A stretch of 64,000 nucleotides of DNA from Lentzea aerocolonigenes (GTDB taxonomy: Bacteria; Actinomycetota; Actinomycetes; Mycobacteriales; Pseudonocardiaceae): the NCBI RefSeq assembly GCF_000974445.1, contig NZ_BBOJ01000021.1, forward strand, positions 1-64,000, read 5' to 3'. This document shows, piece by piece, positions 32,184 to 41,099 of this stretch. The number at the start of each line of letters is the position of its first letter. Positions within the stretch are counted from its first letter, which is position 1. A model generated the notes under the pieces. The model worked only from the letters and a program-made list of their open reading frames with translations, was not told the origin of the DNA and ran no database searches. Position numbers and translations under genes: made by a program.

Positions 32184-33124
32184 AGCCCGTCGCCAGCGTG
32201 TCGCTGGACCTCGACAACCTCTGGGCGTACCTCAGGACGCACGGCGACCCGAGGTGGGAGAGCAGACCGAGCTTCCTGCCGTCGGCGGTGCCCCGGCTGC
32301 TCGACGTGTTCGGCGAACACCGGTTGACCACAACGGTTTTCGTCGTCGGAGCGGATGCGGAACGCGACGACGGCGCTCACGCCGTCGCGGCTGTCACCGC
32401 GGCCGGGCACGAGGTCGCGAACCACTCGTTCTGGCACCAGCCGTGGCTGCACAGGTTCTCCGAGGCCGAGCTCGAAGCCGAGGTGACGCGCGCGGAAGAG
32501 GCGATCGTGGCCGCCGGGGCACCGCGGCCGGTCGGGTTCCGCGGCCCCGGCTACAGCGTCACGCCGCAGCTGCTCGACGTGCTCGACCGGCGCGGATACC
32601 GTTACGACGCCAGTGTTCTGCCCACCTGGATCGGCCCGCTGGCCCGCGCCTACCACAACCGCACCGCGGGCTCGACCGACGGCGGGGCCGACCTGTTCGG
32701 CGGGTTCGGCAAGGTGAAGGCCCCGAACAGCGCGTACCGCTGGCGCGGCAACGGTCTGGTCGAACTGCCGGTCACCACCATGCCGCTGCTGAGGGTGCCG
32801 ATCCACGGCGCGTACCTGTTGCAGCTGCACCAGATCTCGCCCCGGCTCGCCCGCGGGTACTTCCGCACGGCGCTGCGGTTGTGCCTGGCCACCGGGATCG
32901 CACCGTCGTTGTTGCTGCACCCCACGGACGTGCTCTCGGGTGCCGAGGCGCCCGGCATGGAGTTCTTCCCCGGCATGGCGGTGCCGGGACGGGAGAAGGT
33001 GGAGCTGCTGGGCTGGGTGCTGTCGTCGCTGCGTCAGCACTTCGACGTCGTCGGCACCGGTGAGCACGTGGCCCGTCTCGCGGCTTCCGTTCTGCCGGAA
33101 CGGGATCCGGTCGCATGTGGCTGA
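32180..33124 (+). CDS. Polysaccharide deacetylase family protein (NodB-type)
   Basis: A 314-residue carbohydrate esterase family 4 fold. Motifs are visible as the metal/base region VSLDLDNL, HEVANHSFWHQP (HSxxH-like) and RPVGFRGPGYS. The conserved leucine-type LLLHPTD closes the barrel. It lacks an obvious signal peptide, so it may act on a lipid-linked intermediate on the cytosolic side, removing an N- or O-acetyl group. It overlaps both neighbours: 4 nt upstream and 10 nt with the Wzy-like gene downstream. Confidence 0.85.
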   Translation: MKPVASVSLDLDNLWAYLRTHGDPRWESRPSFLPSAVPRLLDVFGEHRLTTTVFVVGADAERDDGAHAVAAVTAAGHEVANHSFWHQPWLHRFSEAELEAEVTRAEEAIVAAGAPRPVGFRGPGYSVTPQLLDVLDRRGYRYDASVLPTWIGPLARAYHNRTAGSTDGGADLFGGFGKVKAPNSAYRWRGNGLVELPVTTMPLLRVPIHGAYLLQLHQISPRLARGYFRTALRLCLATGIAPSLLLHPTDVLSGAEAPGMEFFPGMAVPGREKVELLGWVLSSLRQHFDVVGTGEHVARLAASVLPERDPVACG

Positions 33125-34278
33125 CCCGTGTCCTCGCCTGCGGGACGGTCGCGCTGGCCCCGCTGGAGGGCTACCTGCTGCAGGTGCACGGTCAGCTGGC
33201 CAAGGTCATGCCCGCCGCGCTGATCGGCGTGTGGCTCGTGTCGCTGGTCCGGCAACGGAGACTGCCCGCGCCGCATCCACTGCACCTGGTGGTCGCGCTG
33301 CTCGCGGTCGTGCTGCTCACCACGTCGGCGGTGCACGAGGCCGAGCCGTTCACCCTGGAGTACCTGGTGCGGTGGGTGCCGTTCCTGGTGATCACGGTGG
33401 TGCTCGCCGACGTGGCCGCGCGCGAGGTGCCGGTGCGGGCGCTGCTCGCCGCGGCCGTCGCGGGGGCGGTCGTGGCCGCGGCTGGCGGGTTGCTGAGCCT
33501 CGTCGGTGGTTCGTTGCGCGCCACCGGGCCGCTGGAGGACCCCAACGACCTCGCGTTCTTCCTCGTGGCGGCGCTGCCGTTGCTGGTCGCGATCCCGGCG
33601 AAGGGCCGGTCGCGGGTGGTGTTGTTGTTGCTGGGCGCGGTGTTGGTGGCGGGGACGGCGGCCACGTTCTCGCGCGGCGGCGGGATCGCGCTGGGCTGCG
33701 CGCTGGTGTGGCTGGTCGCGCGGCGGGGCCTGCCGGTCCGCGCGGTGGTCGTCACCGCGGCCGTGACGGGGGTGGCGGCGCTGGTGTTCGCGCAGGCGGC
33801 TCACGCGGAGCTGTCGCGGGCGTTGCAGGAGAAGAGCCACATCGCGGGCACCAACGCCGACACCAGGATGCTGCGCTGGCAGGCGGCGGCGCGGATGCTG
33901 TCCGACTCACCGGTGCTCGGCGTCGGGCCCGGTGGCTTCCGCCAGCAGTACGCGGCGGCGTCGCACAACGCGGAGGTCGACGAGCAGACCCCGGTGGCGC
34001 ACAACCTGTTCCTGGAGGTCGCCGCGGAGCTCGGGCTGCCGGGCTTCGCGTTGCTGATCGGGTTCGTCGCGATCGGGTTCGTCGCTTCGGAACGGGCGTT
34101 GCGTGCGGGGGGTCGTCGTGAGGCCGTGGCCGTGCAGGCGGCGCTGATCGCCGCGCTGGTCGCCTCGATCTTCCTGTCCGAGCAGTACTACCTGCCCCTG
34201 TGGTCGCTCGTCGCCCTCGCCGTCGCGATCGAGCACCGAACGCGAAAGGAGCGCCGACCGTGCGCGTTCTCCACGTGA
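33115..34278 (+). CDS. O-antigen ligase/polymerase-like (Wzy) membrane protein
   Basis: A 387-residue protein with ten or more hydrophobic helices and one large extracellular loop near the C-terminus. This loop carries DTRMLRWQAAARMLSDSPVLGVGPGGF and a following HN, the Wzy_C/WaaL signature. It is predicted to polymerise or ligate repeat units outside the membrane. The ATG at 33115 overlaps the deacetylase end. The position next to Wzz-like and Wzx-like genes completes a Wzx/Wzy-type pathway. Confidence 0.87.
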   Translation: MWLTRVLACGTVALAPLEGYLLQVHGQLAKVMPAALIGVWLVSLVRQRRLPAPHPLHLVVALLAVVLLTTSAVHEAEPFTLEYLVRWVPFLVITVVLADVAAREVPVRALLAAAVAGAVVAAAGGLLSLVGGSLRATGPLEDPNDLAFFLVAALPLLVAIPAKGRSRVVLLLLGAVLVAGTAATFSRGGGIALGCALVWLVARRGLPVRAVVVTAAVTGVAALVFAQAAHAELSRALQEKSHIAGTNADTRMLRWQAAARMLSDSPVLGVGPGGFRQQYAAASHNAEVDEQTPVAHNLFLEVAAELGLPGFALLIGFVAIGFVASERALRAGGRREAVAVQAALIAALVASIFLSEQYYLPLWSLVALAVAIEHRTRKERRPCAFST

Positions 34279-35294
34279 TCAGCGAGATGGGCGCGGGCGG
34301 TGCGGAGTCGCTCGTCGCCGGGATGGCGCTCGCGGGCGGTGACGTCGGCTGGGAGTCCGCCGTGGCCAGCGGTGGCGGTTTCCGCGCCGATGCGTTGCGC
34401 GACGCCGGTTTGCCCGTGTTCGACGTACCGGTGGCGCGCCGGTCTTTGACCGGAGTGCTGCGTGCGGCGTGGGCGACGCGTTCGGCCGTGCGCCGGTTTC
34501 AGCCGGATGTCGTGTTGGCGCACAACGTGTCCGCGAGCCTGACTGCTCGGATCGCGGCACCGCGGCGACCGCTGGTCACGGTGTTCCACGGGGTGGCCGA
34601 CGCTGATGTCGCCGGTGCCGTCAGGGTGCTTTCCCGCGTGTCGTCCGTTGTCGTCACCGTGGCCTCCGCCGCTGCGTCGCGGCTGCACGACGCCGGGCTG
34701 GAGTCGGTGGTGGTGATCCCGAACGCGGTCTTCCCGACGGCGCCTTCGGTTGACCGCGCTTCGGTGCGCGCCGCGCTCGGTGTGCGGCCGGACGTGCCCG
34801 TCGCGTTGTGCCCAGCCCGGCTGGAACCGCAGAAACGGCACGACGTCCTGCTCGACGCGTGGGCTCTCGTCCCAGGTGACGCCGAGCTGTGGCTGGCCGG
34901 CGACGGCAGCCTGCGTGGCGCGTTGGAAGCCCGCGGCGTCGACCGCGTCCGGTTTCTCGGCACCCGCACCGACGTGCGCGACCTGCTGGAGGCGGCGGAC
35001 GTCACCGTGCTCACCAGCGACTGGGAGGGCATGCCGATCGCACTGCTGGAGTCGCTGGCCGCCGGTCGTCCCGTGGTCGCGTCCGATGTGGACGGTGTGC
35101 GCGAGGTGCTGTCCGGCGGTGGCGGTGTCCTGGTGCCGCGCCGCAGCCCCGAGCAGACCGCTCGCGCGTTGCGCAGCCTGCTCTACTCGCCGGTCGCGCG
35201 TTCGGTCGCCGCGTCACATTGCGGCAGCGCCGACTCGCACGCGTTGATGAAGTCCTACGACGAACTGCTTCGCACCGTCCTGGAGGGACGATGA
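34260..35294 (+). CDS. Glycosyltransferase family 4 protein
   Basis: A 344-residue GT-B enzyme that retains anomeric configuration. The N-terminal half begins VRVLHVISEMGAGGAESLV, a typical acceptor-side glycine loop. The donor-binding half carries PARLEPQKRHDVLLDA, LAGDGSL, and TSDWEGMPIALLESLAAGRPVVASDVDG with the E-x7-E motif. The GTG at 34260 follows GAAAGGAG. Its stop overlaps the Wzz-like ATG. Sugar specificity is not readable. Confidence 0.92.
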   Translation: MRVLHVISEMGAGGAESLVAGMALAGGDVGWESAVASGGGFRADALRDAGLPVFDVPVARRSLTGVLRAAWATRSAVRRFQPDVVLAHNVSASLTARIAAPRRPLVTVFHGVADADVAGAVRVLSRVSSVVVTVASAAASRLHDAGLESVVVIPNAVFPTAPSVDRASVRAALGVRPDVPVALCPARLEPQKRHDVLLDAWALVPGDAELWLAGDGSLRGALEARGVDRVRFLGTRTDVRDLLEAADVTVLTSDWEGMPIALLESLAAGRPVVASDVDGVREVLSGGGGVLVPRRSPEQTARALRSLLYSPVARSVAASHCGSADSHALMKSYDELLRTVLEGR

Positions 35295-36139
35295 AGGTTC
35301 CCAGAGCTCTTGTGGAGGGCGTGCTGGCCGCCGTTGCCGTCGGCACGCTCGTGCTGCTGGCGGTCTCGATGCGCGACGGGGTGAGCGAGGGCAGGCTCAC
35401 CCTGCTGGCCACACCGTCCACACCGGACAGCGCCCAGTTCGGCGAGGTCACCTCGCTGGCCGCACCGGCGGTGGTGCAGCTGGTCCGCAGCCCGTCGGTC
35501 CTGGACGTGGCCGCCAAGGCGGCGGGCACGACCCCGGACCGCCTGGCCGACGCCATCGCCGTGGAACTGGTGCCGGCGTCGGGCGTCGCCCGGATCTCGG
35601 TGCGCGCGGACACCTCGGAGCACGCGTCCTGGGCGGTGTCGGCCGTGGCGAAAGCGGTGATCGAGGCCGACCTCCTCGCCCCCGCCGCCAGGTTCCGTCT
35701 GGTGGACGACCAGCCCGAGACCGCGCGGGTGTCACCGGACTGGCGCCTCGCCACCGGCCTGGCCCTGGCCGCCGCGGTGATCGCGGGCGTGGCCGTGGCA
35801 GCGCTGCGACGCCTGCGCGGCAACAACGTCCGCACCGCCCTCGCGGCCGCGGGCATCAGCCACCCGGTGGTGGTCGCACGCGACGACGACCCCGGCCTGG
35901 CCGAGCGGCTGACGGCGTTGTGCGTGGCGGCGGCGCGGCCGGTGAAGGTGCTGGCGGTCAGCCCGTGGCTGGCGGAACGCGCGGAGGAGCTGGCGCGGAC
36001 GTTGCCGGACAAGGCCTCGGAACCCGCGGAGGGGACCGCGGTGATCGCGGTGGCGGGGAACGACCGGCGGGGTGATCTGGCGACGGTGCTGGCGGTGTTG
36101 CCGGCGTCTTCGGTGTTGGTGGCGGTGGTGCTGGCGTGA
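35291..36139 (+). CDS. Wzz-like chain-length/polysaccharide co-polymerase protein
   Basis: A 282-residue membrane protein. A first helix (ALVEGVLAAVAVGTLVLLAVS) is followed by an extracytoplasmic segment with Wzz-like features (PSVLDVAAKAAGTTPDRLADAIAVELVP and VARISVRADTSEHASWAVSAVAKAV). A second helix (LATGLALAAAVIAGVAVAAL) precedes a cytosolic tail of about 110 residues. It has no Walker motifs, so it is not a BY-kinase. It is expected to set chain length of the polymer made by the Wzy-like protein. It overlaps the previous and next frames. Confidence 0.72.
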   Translation: MKVPRALVEGVLAAVAVGTLVLLAVSMRDGVSEGRLTLLATPSTPDSAQFGEVTSLAAPAVVQLVRSPSVLDVAAKAAGTTPDRLADAIAVELVPASGVARISVRADTSEHASWAVSAVAKAVIEADLLAPAARFRLVDDQPETARVSPDWRLATGLALAAAVIAGVAVAALRRLRGNNVRTALAAAGISHPVVVARDDDPGLAERLTALCVAAARPVKVLAVSPWLAERAEELARTLPDKASEPAEGTAVIAVAGNDRRGDLATVLAVLPASSVLVAVVLA

Positions 36140-36315
36140 GGGGGACGACGATGCGGCCCGGCCCGCGTGATGGTGGCGGGCTCGGCGACGCGGGTGTGAG
36201 CGGGACGGCGGCGCGACCCGACACGCCCAGTGGCCGCTTCGGTGGTGCTGGCGACATCGGCACGACGACGCGTCCCGAGTCACCGAGCGCCTCCACGACG
36301 GTGGTGGCGGCGTGA
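36136..36315 (+). CDS. Small repetitive ORF, translationally coupled on both sides (59 aa)
   Basis: The frame begins at a GTG overlapping the Wzz-like stop (GTGA) and ends in a TGA overlapping the next GTG. It encodes three imperfect repeats of 19-20 residues, starting GTTMRPGP, GTAARPDT and GTTTRPES, with Gly/Asp/Pro-rich remainder and no hydrophobic helix. The DNA itself is repetitive (about 60-bp unit). It could be a real small protein, or an expanded repeat that only bridges two coupled genes. No family is recognised. Confidence 0.4.
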   Translation: MRGTTMRPGPRDGGGLGDAGVSGTAARPDTPSGRFGGAGDIGTTTRPESPSASTTVVAA

Positions 36316-37553
36316 TCACCACGACCAACCGGTCCGCCCTCGCCAAGACCGTCCTGACCGCACTCGTCGCCCTGGCCGGCACCCTCAGCGCGATCCGCGC
36401 GCTGCGCCCGTCCTGGGAAGCGCCCCTCCCCACCCCGCAGAACCTGCCAGAAGAACGCATGCAGGACTTCCGGGACGCGCTCTACTTCCCCATCCGAGAG
36501 TTCCTCGCCGGCGGCAACCCGTACGACCCCGCCGTGATGTTCGCGCACTGGCCCGTGCGCCAGAACTTCAACCTCTACCAGCCCTACCACCTCGTGCTGC
36601 ACCTGCCGTTCGCGCTGCCCGGCTACCGGGTCGGCGCGGTGGCGTTCGCGCTGGCGTGCCTGGTGCTGCTCATCGTCCTCGCGACGATGGCCGCCGGGCG
36701 GGCCGGGTTGCCGCTCGTCGCCGGGACCGTCGTGGTGGCCACGTTGCTGGTGACCAGTCAGGTCGGCAAGGCGCAGATGTACGTCGGGCAGGTCAACCCG
36801 TTGATCGCGGTCGGGGCGGCCGGGGCGTTGCTGTTGCGGGCCAGGAGTCCTTGGTGGGCCTCGGCGGCGTTGGCGCTGGCCTGGCTCAAGCCGCAGTTCG
36901 GGTTGCCGCTGGCGTTGCTCATCTTCATCAGGGGCGATCGGAAGGTCGCCCTCGCCGGCACCGCGATCGCCGCCGCGGCCAGCCTTCCCGTGGTGGCGGT
37001 CCTCGTCCTCGAGACCAGTGTCGGGGAGTTCCTCGACGTGATCTCCCGCAACCTCGCCCACGCGAGCCACACCGGGTACGGCGCGGTCGACTCCCTGACC
37101 GCGCAACGGGTCGACCTGCCCGCCGTGTTCTTCCGGACGACCGGGTGGTTGCCGCCCGCGGCCGAACTGGTGGCGCTGGTGGGGGTTCTCACGGTCACGG
37201 CCGTGCTCGTGCGCAGGCTCGACCGCACCAGCAGCGAGGCCGCGGACGTTCTCACGTGCCTCGGGGTCGTGGTGGCGCTCGTGCACCAGCCGGGCGACGT
37301 GCTGATCGCGGTGCCTGCCCTCGTCGCACTGGCTGTCACCTGCTGGCGTAATCGGAAGGAACGTCACTGGAAGCTGGCCGCCGCCGCGACACTTCTCGTC
37401 ACAGTCCCCTTCGCGCACCTGTACTTCGTCGACACGGCGGTCAAGGAGCTGCTCGGGGCGCGGGCGAGCGTCACGCTGGACGGGCTCGCCGTCGTCGCGG
37501 CGTGGGGTGTGCTCGTCGTGTTCGCGATCAGGCTCACCGGGCGCCGCGCATGA
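36312..37553 (+). CDS. GT87 (DUF2029)-type polyprenyl-phosphate-sugar glycosyltransferase
   Basis: A 413-residue GT-C membrane enzyme with about ten helices. The family motifs are the extracytoplasmic acidic region LYFPIREFLAGGNPYDP near the N-terminus, YVGQVNPLI and WLKPQFGLPLALL. GT87 members (for example PimE) transfer mannose or arabinose from decaprenyl-phosphate sugars outside the membrane. It probably adds a side-chain sugar to the polymer. The start at GTG 36312 overlaps the small ORF, and its end overlaps the flippase ATG. Confidence 0.86.
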   Translation: MITTTNRSALAKTVLTALVALAGTLSAIRALRPSWEAPLPTPQNLPEERMQDFRDALYFPIREFLAGGNPYDPAVMFAHWPVRQNFNLYQPYHLVLHLPFALPGYRVGAVAFALACLVLLIVLATMAAGRAGLPLVAGTVVVATLLVTSQVGKAQMYVGQVNPLIAVGAAGALLLRARSPWWASAALALAWLKPQFGLPLALLIFIRGDRKVALAGTAIAAAASLPVVAVLVLETSVGEFLDVISRNLAHASHTGYGAVDSLTAQRVDLPAVFFRTTGWLPPAAELVALVGVLTVTAVLVRRLDRTSSEAADVLTCLGVVVALVHQPGDVLIAVPALVALAVTCWRNRKERHWKLAAAATLLVTVPFAHLYFVDTAVKELLGARASVTLDGLAVVAAWGVLVVFAIRLTGRRA

Positions 37554-38944
37554 CGGACGTGGCGGTGCGGGGTTCGTTGTGGCTCTTCGCGGTCAACCTG
37601 GTGAGCAAGAGCAGCCAGATCGTCGTGACGCTGGCACTCGCCCTGTTCCTCACGGAGACCGACCTCGGTGCGGTGGCGCTGGTGGTGTCGGTGGTCAACA
37701 TCGGCCAGGTCGTGCAGGCGATGGGCGTCTACGACATCGTCAGCCGCACCGAGCTCGACCCGCTGCGCACGGCGGGCACCGTGCTCACCATGAGCGTCGC
37801 GACCGGTGCCGTCCTGGCCGCGGCGCTGGCAGCGGCAGCGGGCCCGATCGCCGCCGTCCTGGGCGCGCCCGAGGGGCTGCTGCGGCTCGCGGCGCTCACG
37901 TTGCCGTTCACGGCGGCGGGCGGGGTGCAGATGGCGTTGATGCACCGCGACCTCGACTTCCAGCGCCGCATGCTGCCCGACGCCGGCGGCATGGTGCTCG
38001 GTGCCGTGGTCACCGTGACGCTGGCAGCCCACCACACAGGCCCCACGGCGGTGGTGCTGGGGCTGCTCTGCACGGCCGTCGCGCAACCGGTGCTCGCGGT
38101 GATCGCCGGCGCGCGGATCCGGCCGGTCTGGGACCGCCGGGCCGCGAAGGAGGCGGCGGCGTGGATCGCGGTCGTCGGGCCCGGTGCGCTGATCGCGGTG
38201 ATGCTGATCAACGTCGACTACCTCGCGCTCGGGCACGTGCTCGGGCCCGAGGCGGTGGGCGGGTACTCGCTCGCGTTCCGGATCGCGTGGGTGCCGTACA
38301 TCATGATCGCGGTCGTGCTGGGCGGTGTGCTGTTCCCGATCTGCGCCCAACTGGTCCGAAGTGGACGGAGAACGCAGCTCCCGGAGACGGCGGGCCGGTT
38401 CACCGTGGCGACGCTGGTGATCACCGGCGGGCTGTACCTCGCGGTCGCGCTCAGGGCGGACGGCATCGTCGTGCTCGGTGAGCAGTGGGCGGACGCGGCA
38501 CGGATCCTCGTGCTGCTGTGCGGCTACGGGCTCGGGCTGAGCCTGCTGCACGTCTGGTACCAGGTGATCAGGGCCGCCGGGCACGCGCGGCAGTACCTCG
38601 CCCTCGAGGCCGCCCACCTCGCCGCACTGCTGACCGCGCTGGTGTTCACCACCCGGCACGGCCCCACCGCGGTCGCCGTCACGCAGGTCACCGTCGTGTG
38701 GCTGCTGGTGCCGATCACCTGGCTGGTGCTCGTCCGCAACGGTCTCGCGTCCTCCCAACCCGCCCGCGCGGCCGTCACGGTCGTCGCCGGCGGACTGGTC
38801 AGCCTGGGCGTCAACCGGTTCCTGCCCGAGAGCGACACCGTCGTGAGTCTCGTCGTCAGCGGGGCGACCGTGCTCGTCGTCTACTGTGCGGTCGTGCTGC
38901 CGCTCAACCGCACCGTCCTCATCGGACTGAAGGAGCGGACGTGA
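37550..38944 (+). CDS. Wzx-type oligosaccharide flippase
   Basis: A 464-residue protein with 12-14 helices. It starts with the family-typical VRGSLWLFAVNLVSKSSQIVVTLALALFLTETDLGAVAL and contains MALMHRDLDFQRRM in the first half. This is the polysaccharide-biosynthesis/MATE-like (MOP superfamily) fold. It is predicted to flip undecaprenyl-linked repeat units outward. It is coupled by ATGA to the GT87 gene and by GTGA to the following glycosyltransferase. Confidence 0.88.
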   Translation: MTDVAVRGSLWLFAVNLVSKSSQIVVTLALALFLTETDLGAVALVVSVVNIGQVVQAMGVYDIVSRTELDPLRTAGTVLTMSVATGAVLAAALAAAAGPIAAVLGAPEGLLRLAALTLPFTAAGGVQMALMHRDLDFQRRMLPDAGGMVLGAVVTVTLAAHHTGPTAVVLGLLCTAVAQPVLAVIAGARIRPVWDRRAAKEAAAWIAVVGPGALIAVMLINVDYLALGHVLGPEAVGGYSLAFRIAWVPYIMIAVVLGGVLFPICAQLVRSGRRTQLPETAGRFTVATLVITGGLYLAVALRADGIVVLGEQWADAARILVLLCGYGLGLSLLHVWYQVIRAAGHARQYLALEAAHLAALLTALVFTTRHGPTAVAVTQVTVVWLLVPITWLVLVRNGLASSQPARAAVTVVAGGLVSLGVNRFLPESDTVVSLVVSGATVLVVYCAVVLPLNRTVLIGLKERT

Positions 38945-40008
38945 AGGTCGTCCACGTGACACAGCCCGTCGAAGCCGGGGTCGCGGTCGTGGTGCTCGAA
39001 CTGGCCAAGGCGCAGCAGCGACGCGGCTGGGACGTCAGCATCGCCTGTCCGCCAACGGGCTGGCTCGCCGAACGGGCACGCGAAGCCGGTATCCCGGTGC
39101 ACGCCTGGCACGCGACCCGCTCCCCCGGCCCGCGCACCGCCCTGGAACTCCGCGCTCTCCGCACAACCCTGCGCACCATCAAGCCAGATGCCGTCCACCT
39201 GCACAGCTCCAAGGCCGGACTCGCCAGGATCGTGCTGCGCGGGCGCACCCCGACGCTGTTCCAGCCGCACCTGTGGTCGTTCCGCGTCGCGGACGGCCTG
39301 CTGAGCCGCGCCTGCCGCGTCTGGGAGGCACGAGCGTCCCGCTGGACCCACCTGCTCGTGTGCGTCAGCGACGACGAGCTCGAAACCGGCCGCACCGCGG
39401 GTGTGACCGCGAGAGCCGAGATCGTCTGCAACGGCGTCGACACCCGGCGCCTCACCCCACAGCCCAAACCGTCCGACACCCCGACCGCGGTGTGCGTCGG
39501 CCGGATCGCCCACCAGAAGGGCCAGGACCTGCTGCTCCAGGCGTGGCCCAACATCCTCGGCAAGGTCCCGGACGCCCGGCTCCTCCTCGTCGGCGACGGA
39601 CCCATGGCCCGAGAACTGCGCGCCACCGACCATCCGAACGTGCACTGGCACGGGCACAGCGACGCACCGGCCGAGTTCTACGTCCAGGCGGACGTCGTGG
39701 TCCTGCCGTCACGTGCGGAGGGCATGGCGTTGGTGCCGCTGGAAGCCATGGCCTGCGGACGTCCGGTCGTCGCGTTCGACGTCGAGGGCGTGCGGCAGAG
39801 CATCGGCGACGCGGGCGAGGTCGTGCCCGCTCAGGACGTCGCGGCACTGGCGCAAGCGATTGCGACCCGGCTCGCGGACCCCGAACTCGCGGCTGCCGAA
39901 GGAAAACGCGGCCGGGTGCGTGCCGAGACCCTCTTCGACCGCGACCGCATGACCGACCAGATCGTGACGCTCACCGAGAAACTGGTCTCCCAGAGAGGAC
40001 CACGATGA
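38941..40008 (+). CDS. Glycosyltransferase family 4 protein
   Basis: A 355-residue GT-B enzyme starting VKVVHVTQPVEAGVAVVVLELAKAQ, with the acceptor domain in the first 165 residues. The donor site is VGRIAHQKGQDLLLQAW, LLVGDGPM and SRAEGMALVPLEAMACGRPVVAFDVEG, with the E-x7-E pair. The GTG overlaps the flippase stop. It is a cytosolic enzyme adding a sugar to the lipid-linked repeat; donor unknown. Confidence 0.92.
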   Translation: MKVVHVTQPVEAGVAVVVLELAKAQQRRGWDVSIACPPTGWLAERAREAGIPVHAWHATRSPGPRTALELRALRTTLRTIKPDAVHLHSSKAGLARIVLRGRTPTLFQPHLWSFRVADGLLSRACRVWEARASRWTHLLVCVSDDELETGRTAGVTARAEIVCNGVDTRRLTPQPKPSDTPTAVCVGRIAHQKGQDLLLQAWPNILGKVPDARLLLVGDGPMARELRATDHPNVHWHGHSDAPAEFYVQADVVVLPSRAEGMALVPLEAMACGRPVVAFDVEGVRQSIGDAGEVVPAQDVAALAQAIATRLADPELAAAEGKRGRVRAETLFDRDRMTDQIVTLTEKLVSQRGPR

Positions 40009-41099
40009 CACGGATCGCCTACCTGCTCACCCAGGACAGCGGTGGGCCGGTGGACGTCACCGTCCGCCTCGCCGCCGCGCTGGCCAAGACCGACAGCGCC
40101 GAGGTGCGCGTGTTCGGCCCCCGACCCCTCCGGAGTGCCGAGCTGGTCGACCCGTACTTCGAGGAGATCCTCGTACCGCGCAAGGGGGACGTGCGCGCCG
40201 CACGGCTGGCGCGGGCCGCGCTCAGGACGTGGCGGCCGGACGTCGTGCACGCCCAGGACCGGCGGTCCGGCCTGGTGAGCGCGGGCCTCGCGACCACGGG
40301 CACCAAGATCGTGCACACCTACCACGGCGTGCCCGACGACGTGGACGAGCCGTGGTTCCGCGGCGTGCGCGGTGCGGAACCGCCATCGGCGTACACCCGT
40401 GCCGTGCTCGCCGCGGACGCCGCCGTCGCCCGTGTCGTGCACCGGACCGTGGTTCCCGCCAGGGAGATGGGCAGGTTCCTGCGCGACCGGCTCTACGTGC
40501 CGCCGCACCGCATGACCCACATCGACAACTGCGTCGACGTCGGTGCCGCGAACCCGCCGGCCGGGCCCGTGCGCAAGCTGGTGTTCGTCGGCCTGCTGGT
40601 GGAGCGCAAAGGTCTGCTCACCCTGCTGGACGCGCTGGAGACCACGATGCCGGAGGACGCGACGCTCACCGTCGTGGGCGACGGTCCGCAGAGGATGCAG
40701 GCGGAAGGCCGGGTGGCGCGCCGCAACCTCGGTGACCGCGTGCGGTTCCTCGGGTTCCGGTCAGACGTCCCCGAACTGCTGCTGGAGCACGACGCGCTGG
40801 TGCTTCCGTCCACAATGGAGCAGCAGCCGCTCGTGGTCGCGGAAGCGATGGCGGCGGGCAAACCGGTGGTCGCCACGGACACCGGCGGCGTGGCCGACAT
40901 GCTGGGCGTTCCCGGCTCCGACCTGCCGCGTCCCGGTGACGTGACGGCCCTCGCGGCACGGCTGCGCGACCTGTTCGCCGACCCCGATCCCGCGGCCACG
41001 GGCGAGAAGCTGGCGATCAGGGCCAGGGAGCGGTTCACCGCCGAGGTCTGCGCGCGGCGGCACCTCGACCTCTACCGCAAGCTCACTTCGGGCCGTTGA
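40005..41099 (+). CDS. Glycosyltransferase family 4 protein
   Basis: A 364-residue GT-B glycosyltransferase beginning MTRIAYLLTQDSGGPVDVTVRLA. The donor-binding half shows VFVGLLVERKGLLTLLDAL, VVGDGPQRM and PSTMEQQPLVVAEAMAAGKPVVATDTGG. It ends the long plus-strand run (31356-41099), in which every gene overlaps the next. Its last 17 bp overlap the convergent glycosidase-like gene. Confidence 0.92.
   Translation: MTRIAYLLTQDSGGPVDVTVRLAAALAKTDSAEVRVFGPRPLRSAELVDPYFEEILVPRKGDVRAARLARAALRTWRPDVVHAQDRRSGLVSAGLATTGTKIVHTYHGVPDDVDEPWFRGVRGAEPPSAYTRAVLAADAAVARVVHRTVVPAREMGRFLRDRLYVPPHRMTHIDNCVDVGAANPPAGPVRKLVFVGLLVERKGLLTLLDALETTMPEDATLTVVGDGPQRMQAEGRVARRNLGDRVRFLGFRSDVPELLLEHDALVLPSTMEQQPLVVAEAMAAGKPVVATDTGGVADMLGVPGSDLPRPGDVTALAARLRDLFADPDPAATGEKLAIRARERFTAEVCARRHLDLYRKLTSGR

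Noticed and set aside
35958..37418. Long minus-strand frame with repeated Pro/Val-rich segments
   Set aside because: It mirrors the repeat DNA of the small plus-strand ORF and the GT87 gene; no independent support.
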